From assembly GCF_902833905.1 (NCBI RefSeq), contig NZ_CADFGP010000011.1, positions 1-64,000 of the forward strand: a stretch of DNA of 64,000 nucleotides, in the 5' to 3' direction. The notes beneath the pieces were generated by a model. That model had not been told where the DNA came from. It did not search any database and saw nothing but the letters and a program-made list of their open reading frames with translations. The translations under genes and the position numbers were made by a program. Below, one piece after another: positions 37,585-45,982 of this stretch. This DNA comes from Paraburkholderia tuberum STM678. GTDB lineage: Bacteria > Pseudomonadota > Gammaproteobacteria > Burkholderiales > Burkholderiaceae. Each line of letters begins with the position of its first letter. The first letter of the stretch is position 1.

Positions 37585-40500
37585 ATGAACATTTCGCGCT
37601 ACTGCATCGATCGGCCGATTTTCGCGTCAGTCATTTCGATCGTCATCACGCTCGGCGGCGCATTGGCGATGTTCTCGCTGCCGGTCGCGCAGTACCCCGA
37701 TATCACGCCGCCGCAAATCACGGTGTCCGCCACCTATCCGGGCGCCAGCGCCGAGGTCGTCGCGAACAATGTCGCCGCACCGATCGAGCAGCAGGTCAAT
37801 GGCGCGGACAACATGATCTACATGAACTCGTCGAGTTCGTCGACCGGCAGTATGACGCTTAACGTGTACTTCCAGATCGGCACGAACCCCGAACTGGCCC
37901 AGGTCGACGTGCAGAACCGCGTGAATCTCGCGCTGCCGCAACTGCCGCAATCGGTCCAGGCGCAGGGCATTCAGGTACAGAAAAAGTCACAGGCGTTCAT
38001 GATGGTGATCGCGATCTATTCGCCCACCAACCGCTACGATGCGACGTATATCGCGAACTTTACGAACATCTATGTGCTTGACGCGATCAAGCGGATTCCG
38101 GGCGCGAACCAGTCGAGTATTTTCGGCAATCCGGACTACGCGATGCGCATCTGGCTGAAGCCCGACCGAATGGCGCAGCTCGGCGTGACGGCTGCCGACG
38201 TGCAACGGGTCGTCGCGAACCAGAACCAGCAGTTCGCGGTGGGCAGCATCGGGCAGTCGCCAACGGGTTCAGCGGTGCAGCAGTCGTTCGCGGTCACGAC
38301 CACGGGACGCCTCGCCGAGCCGTCGCAGTTCGACAACATCATCGTGCGCGCCGCGAGCGGCGGCGCGGCGATCGTGCGGCTCAAGGACATCGGCCGCGCC
38401 GAGCTCGGCCAGAAAGACTACTCGATTCGCAGCCGCTTCCAGGGCAAGCCGGCCACCGTGCTCGCCGTGTATCAGCAGCCGGGCGCCAACGCGCTCGACG
38501 TGGCGAAGCAGGTGCGCACGACACTCGCGGAACTGAAGAAGTCGTTTCCGGAAGGCATGACCTACGAAATCGCGATGGACACGACCGAGTTCACGCGAGC
38601 GTCGATCTCGGACGTGATCCATACGTTCTTCGAAGCGCTGGTGCTCGTCGTGATCGTCGTGTTCGTATTCCTGCAAAGCCTTCGCGCGACGCTGATTCCG
38701 ATCATCGCGGTGCCGGTGTCGATCGTCGGCACCTGCATGTTCATGCTGCTGCTGGGCTTTTCGATCAATATGCTGACCTTGTTCGGCATGGTGCTCGCGA
38801 TCGGTATCGTCGTCGACGACGCGATCGTCGTGATCGAGAACGTCGAGCGCAACATGACGGTGTACAAGCTCTCGCCGAAAGAGGCCTCGAAGAAGGCGAT
38901 GGACGAAGTCGCCGGCCCGGTCGTGGCGATCGTGCTGGTGTTGTGCGCGGTGTTCGTGCCGGTCGCGTTTCTCGGCGGCATCACCGGCCAGATGTACAAG
39001 CAGTTCGCGATCACGATTGCGATCTCGGTGGTGCTGTCCGGCATCGTCGCACTGACCTTGTCACCGGCGCTCGCCGCGTTGCTGCTTAAAAGCACGCACC
39101 ACGAGAAGAAGGGCTTTTTCCGCTGGTTCGACAATCAGTTCGCCCGCATGACGTCGGGCTATACACGCGCGGTCAAGCTCATCATCAAGCGCTTTGTCAT
39201 GGGGCTCGTGTTCTTCGCGGCGATGATCGCGCTGGCGGTGCTGATGGTGCGCTCGATTCCGTCGGCGTTCCTGCCGCCTGAAGACCAGGGTTATCTGCTC
39301 GGCGCGGTCATCATGCCGGACGCGGCTAGCCTCGACCGCACCGGCCAGGTGTCGCAAGTCATCACTGACTATTTCATGAAACAGGAGGCGGTCGGCAGCA
39401 TCACCACGGTCGATGGTTTCAGCCTGCTCGACAACCAGAACAAGAACAATGCCGGCACCTTCTTCGTCGGCCTGAAGAGCTTCGACGAACGCTATACGCG
39501 CGCCAACCGCGCGACGCAGAACGCGCGCCAGGTGCTGCTCGACGCGTATCGCCACTTCGCGAACGTCCAGGAGGGCATTATTCTGCCGGTCAACCCACCG
39601 TCGATTCCGGGGCTCGGCACGACGGGCGGCACGGAGGTGTGGATTCAGAGCAAGGGCGACGCGACCATCACACAGCTTGCGGGCGTGGCCGACCAGTTCG
39701 TACAGAAAGCGCGGGCGCGCAAGGAGTTGACCGGCGTCACGATGACGTTCAATGCGGCGTCGCGGCAACTGCTGGTCAACGTGGATCGCGACAAGTCGGA
39801 GACGCTCGGCGTGCCGGTCGAAGACGTCTATAGCGCGATGCAGACGATGTTCGGCTCGCTGTACGTATCGCAGTTCAATCGTTCGAGCCGGCTGTGGCAG
39901 GTGATCCTGCAGGCGGAGCCGCGGTATCGCCTGAAGCCTAGTGATCTCGATCAGATCTTCGTGCGCAGCACGAACGGCGCGATGGTGCCGATCAAGTCGG
40001 TGGCAAGCTACCGCTTTACGACGGGCCCGGACCTCGTCACGCGATTCAATAATTTCCCGGCCATCAAGGTCACGGCGAACGCCGCGCCGGGCTACAGCTC
40101 CGGACAGGTGATCTCGACGCTGGAACAGATCGCCGCGCAGATGCCGGAAGGCTACGACGTGGCATGGAGCGGCGAAGCATTCGAGGAACGGCAGTCGGGC
40201 GGCACGTCCGGGCTCGTCTTCGTATTCGGTCTCGTGATGGTGTTCCTGATCCTTGCCGCGCAGTACGAGAAGTGGACGCTGCCGTTCGGCGTGCTGATGG
40301 CGGTGCCGTTCGCGTTGTTCGGCGCGCTGCTCGCGATCATGCTGCGCGGCCTGTCCAACGACGTCTACTTCCAGATCGGTTTGACGATGCTGGTCGCGCT
40401 CGCCGCGAAGAACGCGATCCTGATCTTCGAATTCGCGGTGCTCAATCGCGAGACCGGCGCCTCGGTGTTCGACGCGACGATGACCGCGGCGGAAGAACGG

Positions 40501-40818
40501 CTGCGCCCGATCGTGATGACCTCGCTCGCGTTCATTCTCGGCTGCGTGCCGCTCGCGATCGCGACGGGCGCATCGGCCAACAGCCGTCATTCGATCGGCA
40601 CCGGTGTGATCGGCGGCATGTTGGGCGCGACGGCGATCGCCGTATTCTTCATCCCGATGTTCTATTACCTGCTCGAATCCATGTCGTCGCGCTCGAAGGG
40701 AGGCAAAAAGCCGACGCCGGGCGTGGAGCCCAGCGGCGGCGCAGGACGCGAACCCTCGGCGGTGTCGGGGCCCGGTGCGTCGAGCGAGGCGCCGTCCGCG
40801 CCGCAGGAAGGTGAATGA
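37585..40818 (+). CDS. RND efflux pump, HAE1 (AcrB/MexB) type
   Basis: This 1077-residue inner-membrane proton-driven pump has the typical N-terminus (SRYCIDRPIFASVISIVI), 12 membrane helices and two large periplasmic loops. The proton-relay pair Asp411/Asp412 is in GIVVDDAIVVIENVER. The C-terminus is extended by an about 40-residue Gly/Pro/Ser-rich tail. Hydrophobic drugs or solvents are the usual HAE1 substrates. The gene lies 13 bp after the adaptor and 1 bp before the channel gene. Confidence 0.96.
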   Translation: MNISRYCIDRPIFASVISIVITLGGALAMFSLPVAQYPDITPPQITVSATYPGASAEVVANNVAAPIEQQVNGADNMIYMNSSSSSTGSMTLNVYFQIGTNPELAQVDVQNRVNLALPQLPQSVQAQGIQVQKKSQAFMMVIAIYSPTNRYDATYIANFTNIYVLDAIKRIPGANQSSIFGNPDYAMRIWLKPDRMAQLGVTAADVQRVVANQNQQFAVGSIGQSPTGSAVQQSFAVTTTGRLAEPSQFDNIIVRAASGGAAIVRLKDIGRAELGQKDYSIRSRFQGKPATVLAVYQQPGANALDVAKQVRTTLAELKKSFPEGMTYEIAMDTTEFTRASISDVIHTFFEALVLVVIVVFVFLQSLRATLIPIIAVPVSIVGTCMFMLLLGFSINMLTLFGMVLAIGIVVDDAIVVIENVERNMTVYKLSPKEASKKAMDEVAGPVVAIVLVLCAVFVPVAFLGGITGQMYKQFAITIAISVVLSGIVALTLSPALAALLLKSTHHEKKGFFRWFDNQFARMTSGYTRAVKLIIKRFVMGLVFFAAMIALAVLMVRSIPSAFLPPEDQGYLLGAVIMPDAASLDRTGQVSQVITDYFMKQEAVGSITTVDGFSLLDNQNKNNAGTFFVGLKSFDERYTRANRATQNARQVLLDAYRHFANVQEGIILPVNPPSIPGLGTTGGTEVWIQSKGDATITQLAGVADQFVQKARARKELTGVTMTFNAASRQLLVNVDRDKSETLGVPVEDVYSAMQTMFGSLYVSQFNRSSRLWQVILQAEPRYRLKPSDLDQIFVRSTNGAMVPIKSVASYRFTTGPDLVTRFNNFPAIKVTANAAPGYSSGQVISTLEQIAAQMPEGYDVAWSGEAFEERQSGGTSGLVFVFGLVMVFLILAAQYEKWTLPFGVLMAVPFALFGALLAIMLRGLSNDVYFQIGLTMLVALAAKNAILIFEFAVLNRETGASVFDATMTAAEERLRPIVMTSLAFILGCVPLAIATGASANSRHSIGTGVIGGMLGATAIAVFFIPMFYYLLESMSSRSKGGKKPTPGVEPSGGAGREPSAVSGPGASSEAPSAPQEGE

Positions 40819-40819
40819 G

Positions 40820-42334
40820 ATGCGCGGCACGGCACCGGCGCGTTTGCTCGCATCCGTCATGCTGCTCGCGCTGAGCGGATGCCTGCTAGGCCCCAACTAC
40901 CAGCGCCCGGCGGTCGACGTGCCGGCCACTTATCGTTTCGCCCAGGGCGAGGCCGCGGGCATCGCCAACGCCGTGTGGTGGGAGCAGTTTCAGGACCCGG
41001 TGCTCGATCAGCTGATCGCCGCCGCGCTGCAGGACAATCGCGACGTGAAGGTCGCGGCCGCGCGGGTCGACGAGTTTCGCGGGCAGTTCGTGACCACGCG
41101 CTCCGGGCTGTTCCCGCAGCTTTCGGCAGGCGCCGACGCGTCGCGTCAACGGGTCTCGCAGGACGAAGGCGTGCCGGTGCCGACGGGCGTGAGCCCCGTC
41201 TACAACCAGTTCGACGCGACGCTGGCGGTGTCCTGGGAACTCGATCTGTTCGGCAAGGTACGCCGGGAAACCGAGGCGGCACGCGCGAATCTGCTCGCAA
41301 GCGAAGAGGGCCGCCGCGCCACGATTCTGACGCTGGTGAGCTCGGTCGCGTCGGCCTACATTAATCTGCGCAGTCTGGACCGGCAGCTAGAGATCGCGAA
41401 GGAGACCGTGCAAAGCCGCGCGGAATCGGTGCGCGTGTTCGAGGCGCGCTTCCGCTACGGCGAGGTCTCGCAGATGGAACTCGCGCAAAGCCAGTCGGAG
41501 TATCAAGCCGCGCAAGTCACGATTCCGCAGCTCGAAGCGCAGATCGCCCAGCAGGAAGACGCGTTGTCCGTGTTGATCGGCAGGAATCCCGGCGCGATAC
41601 TGCGCGGCCGTGAGCTGTCGCAGATGGGCACGCCGCCGATTCCCGAGGGGCTGCCGTCCGATCTGCTCGAACGCCGTCCCGACCTGCTGGAGGCCGAGCA
41701 GACGCTGGTCGCGCAAAACGCGCTGATCGGGGCGGCGCGCGCGCTGTACTTCCCGTCGATTTCGCTGACCGGGCTGTTCGGTTCGGTCAGCGCGCAGTTC
41801 TCGAATCTGTTCACCGGCCCGGCGCGCGTGTGGTCGTTTGCCGGCAGCGTCACGCAGCCGATCTTCACGGCGGGCAACATCACCGGCCAGGTGCACCAGG
41901 CCGAAGCGCGCCAGCAGGAATCGCTGTACTCGTACGAAAAGGCGATCCAGGTAGCGTTCCAGGAGGTCGAGGACGCGCTCATCTCCGTGCAGAAGACGCA
42001 TCAGGCACTAGATGCGCAAAACCTCCAGGTCGAGGCGCTGCACACCTATGCGCACCTCGCGCGGCAGCGCTACGAAGGCGGCTATACGAGCTACATCGAA
42101 GTGCTCGATGCGGAGCGCAGCCTGTTCAACGCGCAACTGACCTATGCGCAAACTCAAGGCGCGGTGCTGGCCTCGTACGTCACGCTCTATAAGGCGACGG
42201 GCGGTGGCTGGGTGGCCGAGGCGGAAAAACTGACGGCGCCGCCGCCCGCGCAGCAAAACTCGCCGGCGATGGCGCCGGTCTCGCAGAACGCGCCCGCGCC
42301 GGCTGGAACGTCGGGTGCAGTGGAGGCGAGATGA
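40820..42334 (+). CDS. outer-membrane efflux channel lipoprotein (OprM/NodT family)
   Basis: This 504-residue TolC-like channel has lipobox LALSGC (Cys21) and the family start LLGPNYQRPAVDVPATYRF. Two coiled-coil/strand repeats follow, with ATLAVSWELDLFGKVRRETEAARA and the second LLERRPDLLEAEQTLVAQNALIG. It completes the tripartite pump with the two preceding genes. The start ATG 40820 follows the pump stop directly, and its stop overlaps the pqiA ATG, so the six genes are translationally linked. Confidence 0.95.
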   Translation: MRGTAPARLLASVMLLALSGCLLGPNYQRPAVDVPATYRFAQGEAAGIANAVWWEQFQDPVLDQLIAAALQDNRDVKVAAARVDEFRGQFVTTRSGLFPQLSAGADASRQRVSQDEGVPVPTGVSPVYNQFDATLAVSWELDLFGKVRRETEAARANLLASEEGRRATILTLVSSVASAYINLRSLDRQLEIAKETVQSRAESVRVFEARFRYGEVSQMELAQSQSEYQAAQVTIPQLEAQIAQQEDALSVLIGRNPGAILRGRELSQMGTPPIPEGLPSDLLERRPDLLEAEQTLVAQNALIGAARALYFPSISLTGLFGSVSAQFSNLFTGPARVWSFAGSVTQPIFTAGNITGQVHQAEARQQESLYSYEKAIQVAFQEVEDALISVQKTHQALDAQNLQVEALHTYAHLARQRYEGGYTSYIEVLDAERSLFNAQLTYAQTQGAVLASYVTLYKATGGGWVAEAEKLTAPPPAQQNSPAMAPVSQNAPAPAGTSGAVEAR

Positions 42335-43611
42335 TGGGCAACGAGCTGATTGCGTGCGAAGAGTGCGACCTGCTTCAGCTCGGCGCGCCGCCCGCCGCCG
42401 GCAATGCGTTGCGCTGCCAGCGGTGCCGCGCGGAGCTCAGGCGCGGACGCTCGAACGGGCCGGAGTATGCGCTCGCATTCTCGTGCGCGTCCGCGGTGCT
42501 GCTCGTGATCTCGAACGTGTTTCCGATCGTCGGTCTGTCGTTGAACGGCCATGTCGTGCAGACGACGCTCGCGGGTTCGGTGCGCATGCTGTACAGCCAC
42601 GGCTCGTGGCCGCTCGCCTTGCTGGTCGGCCTGACGACGATCGTCACGCCGGTGCTGCAAACCGCGGCGATGCTGTGGCTGCTGCTGCCGCTGCGCTTCG
42701 GGCGCGTGCCGTGGCGGCCGGCCGAGTGCTTTCGTCTGTTTCAGTTCGCGCGGCCGTGGGGCATGACCGAGGTGCTGATCCTCGGCTTGCTGGTCGCGCT
42801 GGTCAAGCTCGCGCATATCGCCAAGGTGGTGCCGGGCACTGCGCTGTGGTCGTTCATCGCGCTGATGCTGCTGCTCGCGGCCGCGGCGGCGACCTTCGAT
42901 CCGCATGAGGTGTGGGCCCGCATCACGGCAGCGCGTGGCGCGCGGGCGTGGCAGTTGCCGCCGATCCGCGTGCGCCGCAACGCCATCACGGCGTCTGCCT
43001 ACGGGCTCGTGCTGTGCGAAGAATGCGGCCTGCTGCTCAAGCAGCCCAGCGGCGCGGTCAAGCACGTCTGTCCGCGCTGCAAGGCGCCGTTGCACCAGCG
43101 CAAGCCCGCGAGCCTGTCGCGAACGTGGGCGTATCTGGTGGCCGCGATGGTGCTCTACATTCCGGCCAACGTGCTGCCCGTGATGGACACGAGTTCGCTG
43201 TTCGGCACGCAGAAGGACACGATCCTGAGCGGCGTGGTGTATCTGTGGGTATCGGGCTCGTGGCCGCTCGCCGTGCTCGTATTCATCGCGAGCATCGTCG
43301 TGCCGATGCTGAAGATTCTCGGCATCGGGTATCTCGCGCTGTCGACCCAGCTTCGTTGGCAATGGCTGCCCGGGCAGCGCACGCGGATCTATCGCCTGAT
43401 CGAGCTGATCGGTCGCTGGTCGATGCTCGACATCTACGTGATCACGATGCTGGTCGCGCTGGTGCAATTCCAGGCGCTGGCGACGATCAAGGCGGGGCCG
43501 GCGGCGATCGCGTTCGGCGCGGTCGTCGTGCTGACCTTGCTCGCCTCGATGGCGTTCGATCCGCGCCTGATGTGGGACGCTTTGGAGACGGAACGTGTCC
43601 ACTCCGACTGA
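42331..43611 (+). CDS. pqiA: PqiA-like integral membrane protein
   Basis: This 426-residue duplicated PqiA protein has each half starting with a CxxC pair set (Cys9/12 and Cys29/32; again CEECGLLL and CPRCKAPL at about 230-255), followed by about four membrane helices. Paired GSWPLALLVGLTTIVTPVLQ and GSWPLAVLVFIASIVVPMLK mark the repeat. PqiA anchors the MCE protein PqiB in the inner membrane for lipid transport across the envelope. ATG 42331 overlaps the channel stop; GGAGGCGAG lies just upstream. Confidence 0.94.
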   Translation: MMGNELIACEECDLLQLGAPPAAGNALRCQRCRAELRRGRSNGPEYALAFSCASAVLLVISNVFPIVGLSLNGHVVQTTLAGSVRMLYSHGSWPLALLVGLTTIVTPVLQTAAMLWLLLPLRFGRVPWRPAECFRLFQFARPWGMTEVLILGLLVALVKLAHIAKVVPGTALWSFIALMLLLAAAAATFDPHEVWARITAARGARAWQLPPIRVRRNAITASAYGLVLCEECGLLLKQPSGAVKHVCPRCKAPLHQRKPASLSRTWAYLVAAMVLYIPANVLPVMDTSSLFGTQKDTILSGVVYLWVSGSWPLAVLVFIASIVVPMLKILGIGYLALSTQLRWQWLPGQRTRIYRLIELIGRWSMLDIYVITMLVALVQFQALATIKAGPAAIAFGAVVVLTLLASMAFDPRLMWDALETERVHSD

Positions 43612-45208
43612 AGAGCCCGAACTGCCCGCCGCGGAGCCGGTGCCGCGCTCGCGCTGGCGGATGCAACTGGTCTGGCTCGTGCCGATCGTGGCGATCCTGA
43701 TCGGCGGTTGGCTGGCGGTGAAGGCGGTGATGGAGCGCGGCGAGCAGATCAGCATCAGCTTCAAGACCGGCGACGGTCTCGAAGCAGGCAAGACCAAGCT
43801 CAAGTTCAAGGACGTCGATATCGGCGTGGTCGAAGCGGTCTCGCTGACGCCGGACCACAAGCGCGTGGTGGCCAAGGCCGAGGTGACGCGCGACGTGTCG
43901 GACCTGCTCGTCGACAACACGCGCTTCTGGGTCGTGCGTCCGCGCATTTCGGGTGGCACGGTGTCGGGGCTCGGCACGCTGCTGTCGGGCTCGTATGTCG
44001 ACGTCGACGTCGGCAATTCGCCAAAAGCGCGCCGCAGTTTCGTCGGCCTCGAGGAGCCCCCCGTGATCGCGAGCGACGTGCCGGGGCACGAGTACACGTT
44101 GCACGGCACGGGACTCGGCTCGCTCGACGTGGGTACGCCCGTGTTTTTCCGCAGAATTCAGGTGGGCCAGGTCGCGTCGTACCAGTTGGACCCCGACGGC
44201 CACGGCGTCACGGTGAAGGTGTTCGTCAACGCGCCGTATGACCGCTTCGTCAGAACCGACACGCGCTTCTGGCACGCCAGCGGTGTCGACATGTCGTTCG
44301 ACAGCAGCGGCTTGCGCGTCGAAACGCAGTCAATCGTGTCGATCATCATCGGCGGGATCGCGTTCGAATCGCCGCCCGATTCACAGGTAGAGACGAGCGC
44401 CGATACCAGCACCCGGTTCGAGCTGTACACCACGCGCGCCGACGCGATGAAGATGCACGATCGCATCGTCGTCAAATACGTGGTGAACTTCGCGGATTCG
44501 GTGCGCGGCCTGACAGTTGGCGCGCCGGTCGATTTCCGCGGCGTCGATATCGGCGAAGTGACGGCGATCTACACGCGCTTCGATCCGGACACCCGCCGCT
44601 TCAGCAGTCCGGTCGAGATCAATCTCTATCCGGAGCGGTTCACGTCGCGCTATCAGAACGACGGCGCCGGCGGACACATCACCGACGACCCGCGCGCTCT
44701 CGCGAACTATCTGGTCGAGCACGGCTTCCGCTTCCAGTTGAGAACCGGCAATCTGCTGACCGGCCAGCAGTATCTCGCGCTCGACTATTTCCCCGACGCG
44801 CCGAAGGCGTCGATCGACTGGAGCAAGACGCCGCCCGAAATGCCCGCGATTCCGCGCACGCTGCAATCGCTGCAGGAATCGGTCACGCGACTGCTCGCCA
44901 AGATCAACAACATACCGTTCGAGGATATCGGCAAAGACGCGCGCTCGACGCTGCGCACCACCAACGCGATGCTCGGGCAGCTCAACACGCAGGTCGTGCC
45001 GAAAGCGCGCGACACGCTGCTGTCCGCGCAATCGACGCTCGATTCCGCGAATGCCGCGCTGCAGCCCGACTCGTCGCTGCAGCAATCGACGGAGGACGCA
45101 ATGCGTGAATTGACTCGCACCGCTGCCTCGTTGCGCACGCTGGCCGACTATCTGGCGCAGCATCCGGAATCGCTCGTGCGCGGCAAGTCCGAGGACAAGA
45201 AGCCATGA
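43595..45208 (+). CDS. pqiB: PqiB, MCE-domain intermembrane lipid transport protein
   Basis: This 537-residue protein has one N-terminal membrane helix (about 25-45) and three MCE domains (about 48-140, 160-260 and 285-400), then an amphipathic helical C-terminus (about 425-525) expected to form the central channel. KTGDGLEAGKTKLKFKDVDIG is the first MCE strand pair. GTG 43595 overlaps the end of pqiA by 17 bp and follows GGAGACGGAAC. It forms a periplasm-spanning tunnel with PqiC. Confidence 0.94.
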   Translation: MSTPTEEPELPAAEPVPRSRWRMQLVWLVPIVAILIGGWLAVKAVMERGEQISISFKTGDGLEAGKTKLKFKDVDIGVVEAVSLTPDHKRVVAKAEVTRDVSDLLVDNTRFWVVRPRISGGTVSGLGTLLSGSYVDVDVGNSPKARRSFVGLEEPPVIASDVPGHEYTLHGTGLGSLDVGTPVFFRRIQVGQVASYQLDPDGHGVTVKVFVNAPYDRFVRTDTRFWHASGVDMSFDSSGLRVETQSIVSIIIGGIAFESPPDSQVETSADTSTRFELYTTRADAMKMHDRIVVKYVVNFADSVRGLTVGAPVDFRGVDIGEVTAIYTRFDPDTRRFSSPVEINLYPERFTSRYQNDGAGGHITDDPRALANYLVEHGFRFQLRTGNLLTGQQYLALDYFPDAPKASIDWSKTPPEMPAIPRTLQSLQESVTRLLAKINNIPFEDIGKDARSTLRTTNAMLGQLNTQVVPKARDTLLSAQSTLDSANAALQPDSSLQQSTEDAMRELTRTAASLRTLADYLAQHPESLVRGKSEDKKP

Positions 45209-45804
45209 CAGATGTGATGCGCCGCTTCGCGGCCGGCCTGATGCTCGCGCTCGCCGGCGCTCTGCTCGGCGCCTGCAAGTCGCCGGCGACGAACTTCTAC
45301 ACGCTGAGCCCCGACGAGTCGTTGAGCAGCACCGGCGCGAGCCGGCCGATCGCGGCGGTGATCGGTCCGGTCACGATACCCGAGATCGTGGACCGGCCGC
45401 AGATCGTCACGCGGATCGCTAACAACGAGGTCGCGGTCAACGAATTCGACCGCTGGGCGCAGCCGCTCGGTGGCGACATCGGCCGCGTAATCGCGGCCGA
45501 TCTCGGCGCGCTGCTGAACTCGCAGCAGATTTCGGTATTCGATGCGGTACGCGATCCGTCCGTCGTCTGGCGCGTGCGGATCGACGTGATGCGCTTCGAG
45601 TCCGTGCCGGGGCGCGACGTCACCGTCGATGTGCTGTGGACCGTGCGGCCGCCCGGCAAGGTCCGCGCCATCACCGGCCGCTCGGTCGCGCGCGAGAGCG
45701 TGTCCGGTCCCGGATTCGAGCCGATCATCGCCGCCCACGATCTCGCGCTCGCCTCGGTGAGCCGCGATATCGCCGCAGCGGTGCAGGCAAAACCCGCTCA
45801 ATGA
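45205..45804 (+). CDS. pqiC: PqiC, outer-membrane lipoprotein of the Pqi system
   Basis: This 199-residue lipoprotein has lipobox LLGAC (Cys24) and the ABC-type auxiliary domain pattern NFYTLSP, IGPVTIPEIVDRPQIVTR, NEVAVNEFDRWAQPLG and IDVMRFES. It overlaps pqiB by 4 bp and closes the adaptor-pump-channel-pqiABC operon. It holds the PqiB needle at the outer membrane. Confidence 0.92.
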   Translation: MTDVMRRFAAGLMLALAGALLGACKSPATNFYTLSPDESLSSTGASRPIAAVIGPVTIPEIVDRPQIVTRIANNEVAVNEFDRWAQPLGGDIGRVIAADLGALLNSQQISVFDAVRDPSVVWRVRIDVMRFESVPGRDVTVDVLWTVRPPGKVRAITGRSVARESVSGPGFEPIIAAHDLALASVSRDIAAAVQAKPAQ

Positions 45805-45874
45805 GACGTCGCGCTGCGTCACGTCGACACGCGCCGCGCCCGAACCCGTGCGCTGCACCGGGTCGCGCGCACAA

Positions 45875-45891
45875 TAAGACCTTGGTCCGAT
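45875..45891 (+). promoter_or_regulatory. regulon element copy 5: TAAGACCTTGGTCCGAT
   Basis: It lies in the 178-bp gap between pqiC and the DUF3141 gene, 91 bp before the DUF3141 start. It is the copy closest to the consensus. Confidence 0.75.
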
Positions 45892-45982
45892 TGCTAGAGC
45901 TCTGGGCCAACTCCACGATTCAATCGATGCACGGCGCGTGCCTCGGCACCGATCGTGACGTGCACCTTTCAGGAGTCTTCCG

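Noticed and set aside
42187..44109. 640-codon minus-strand open frame
   Set aside because: It is antisense to pqiA and pqiB and is rich in Arg/His/Gln without motifs.
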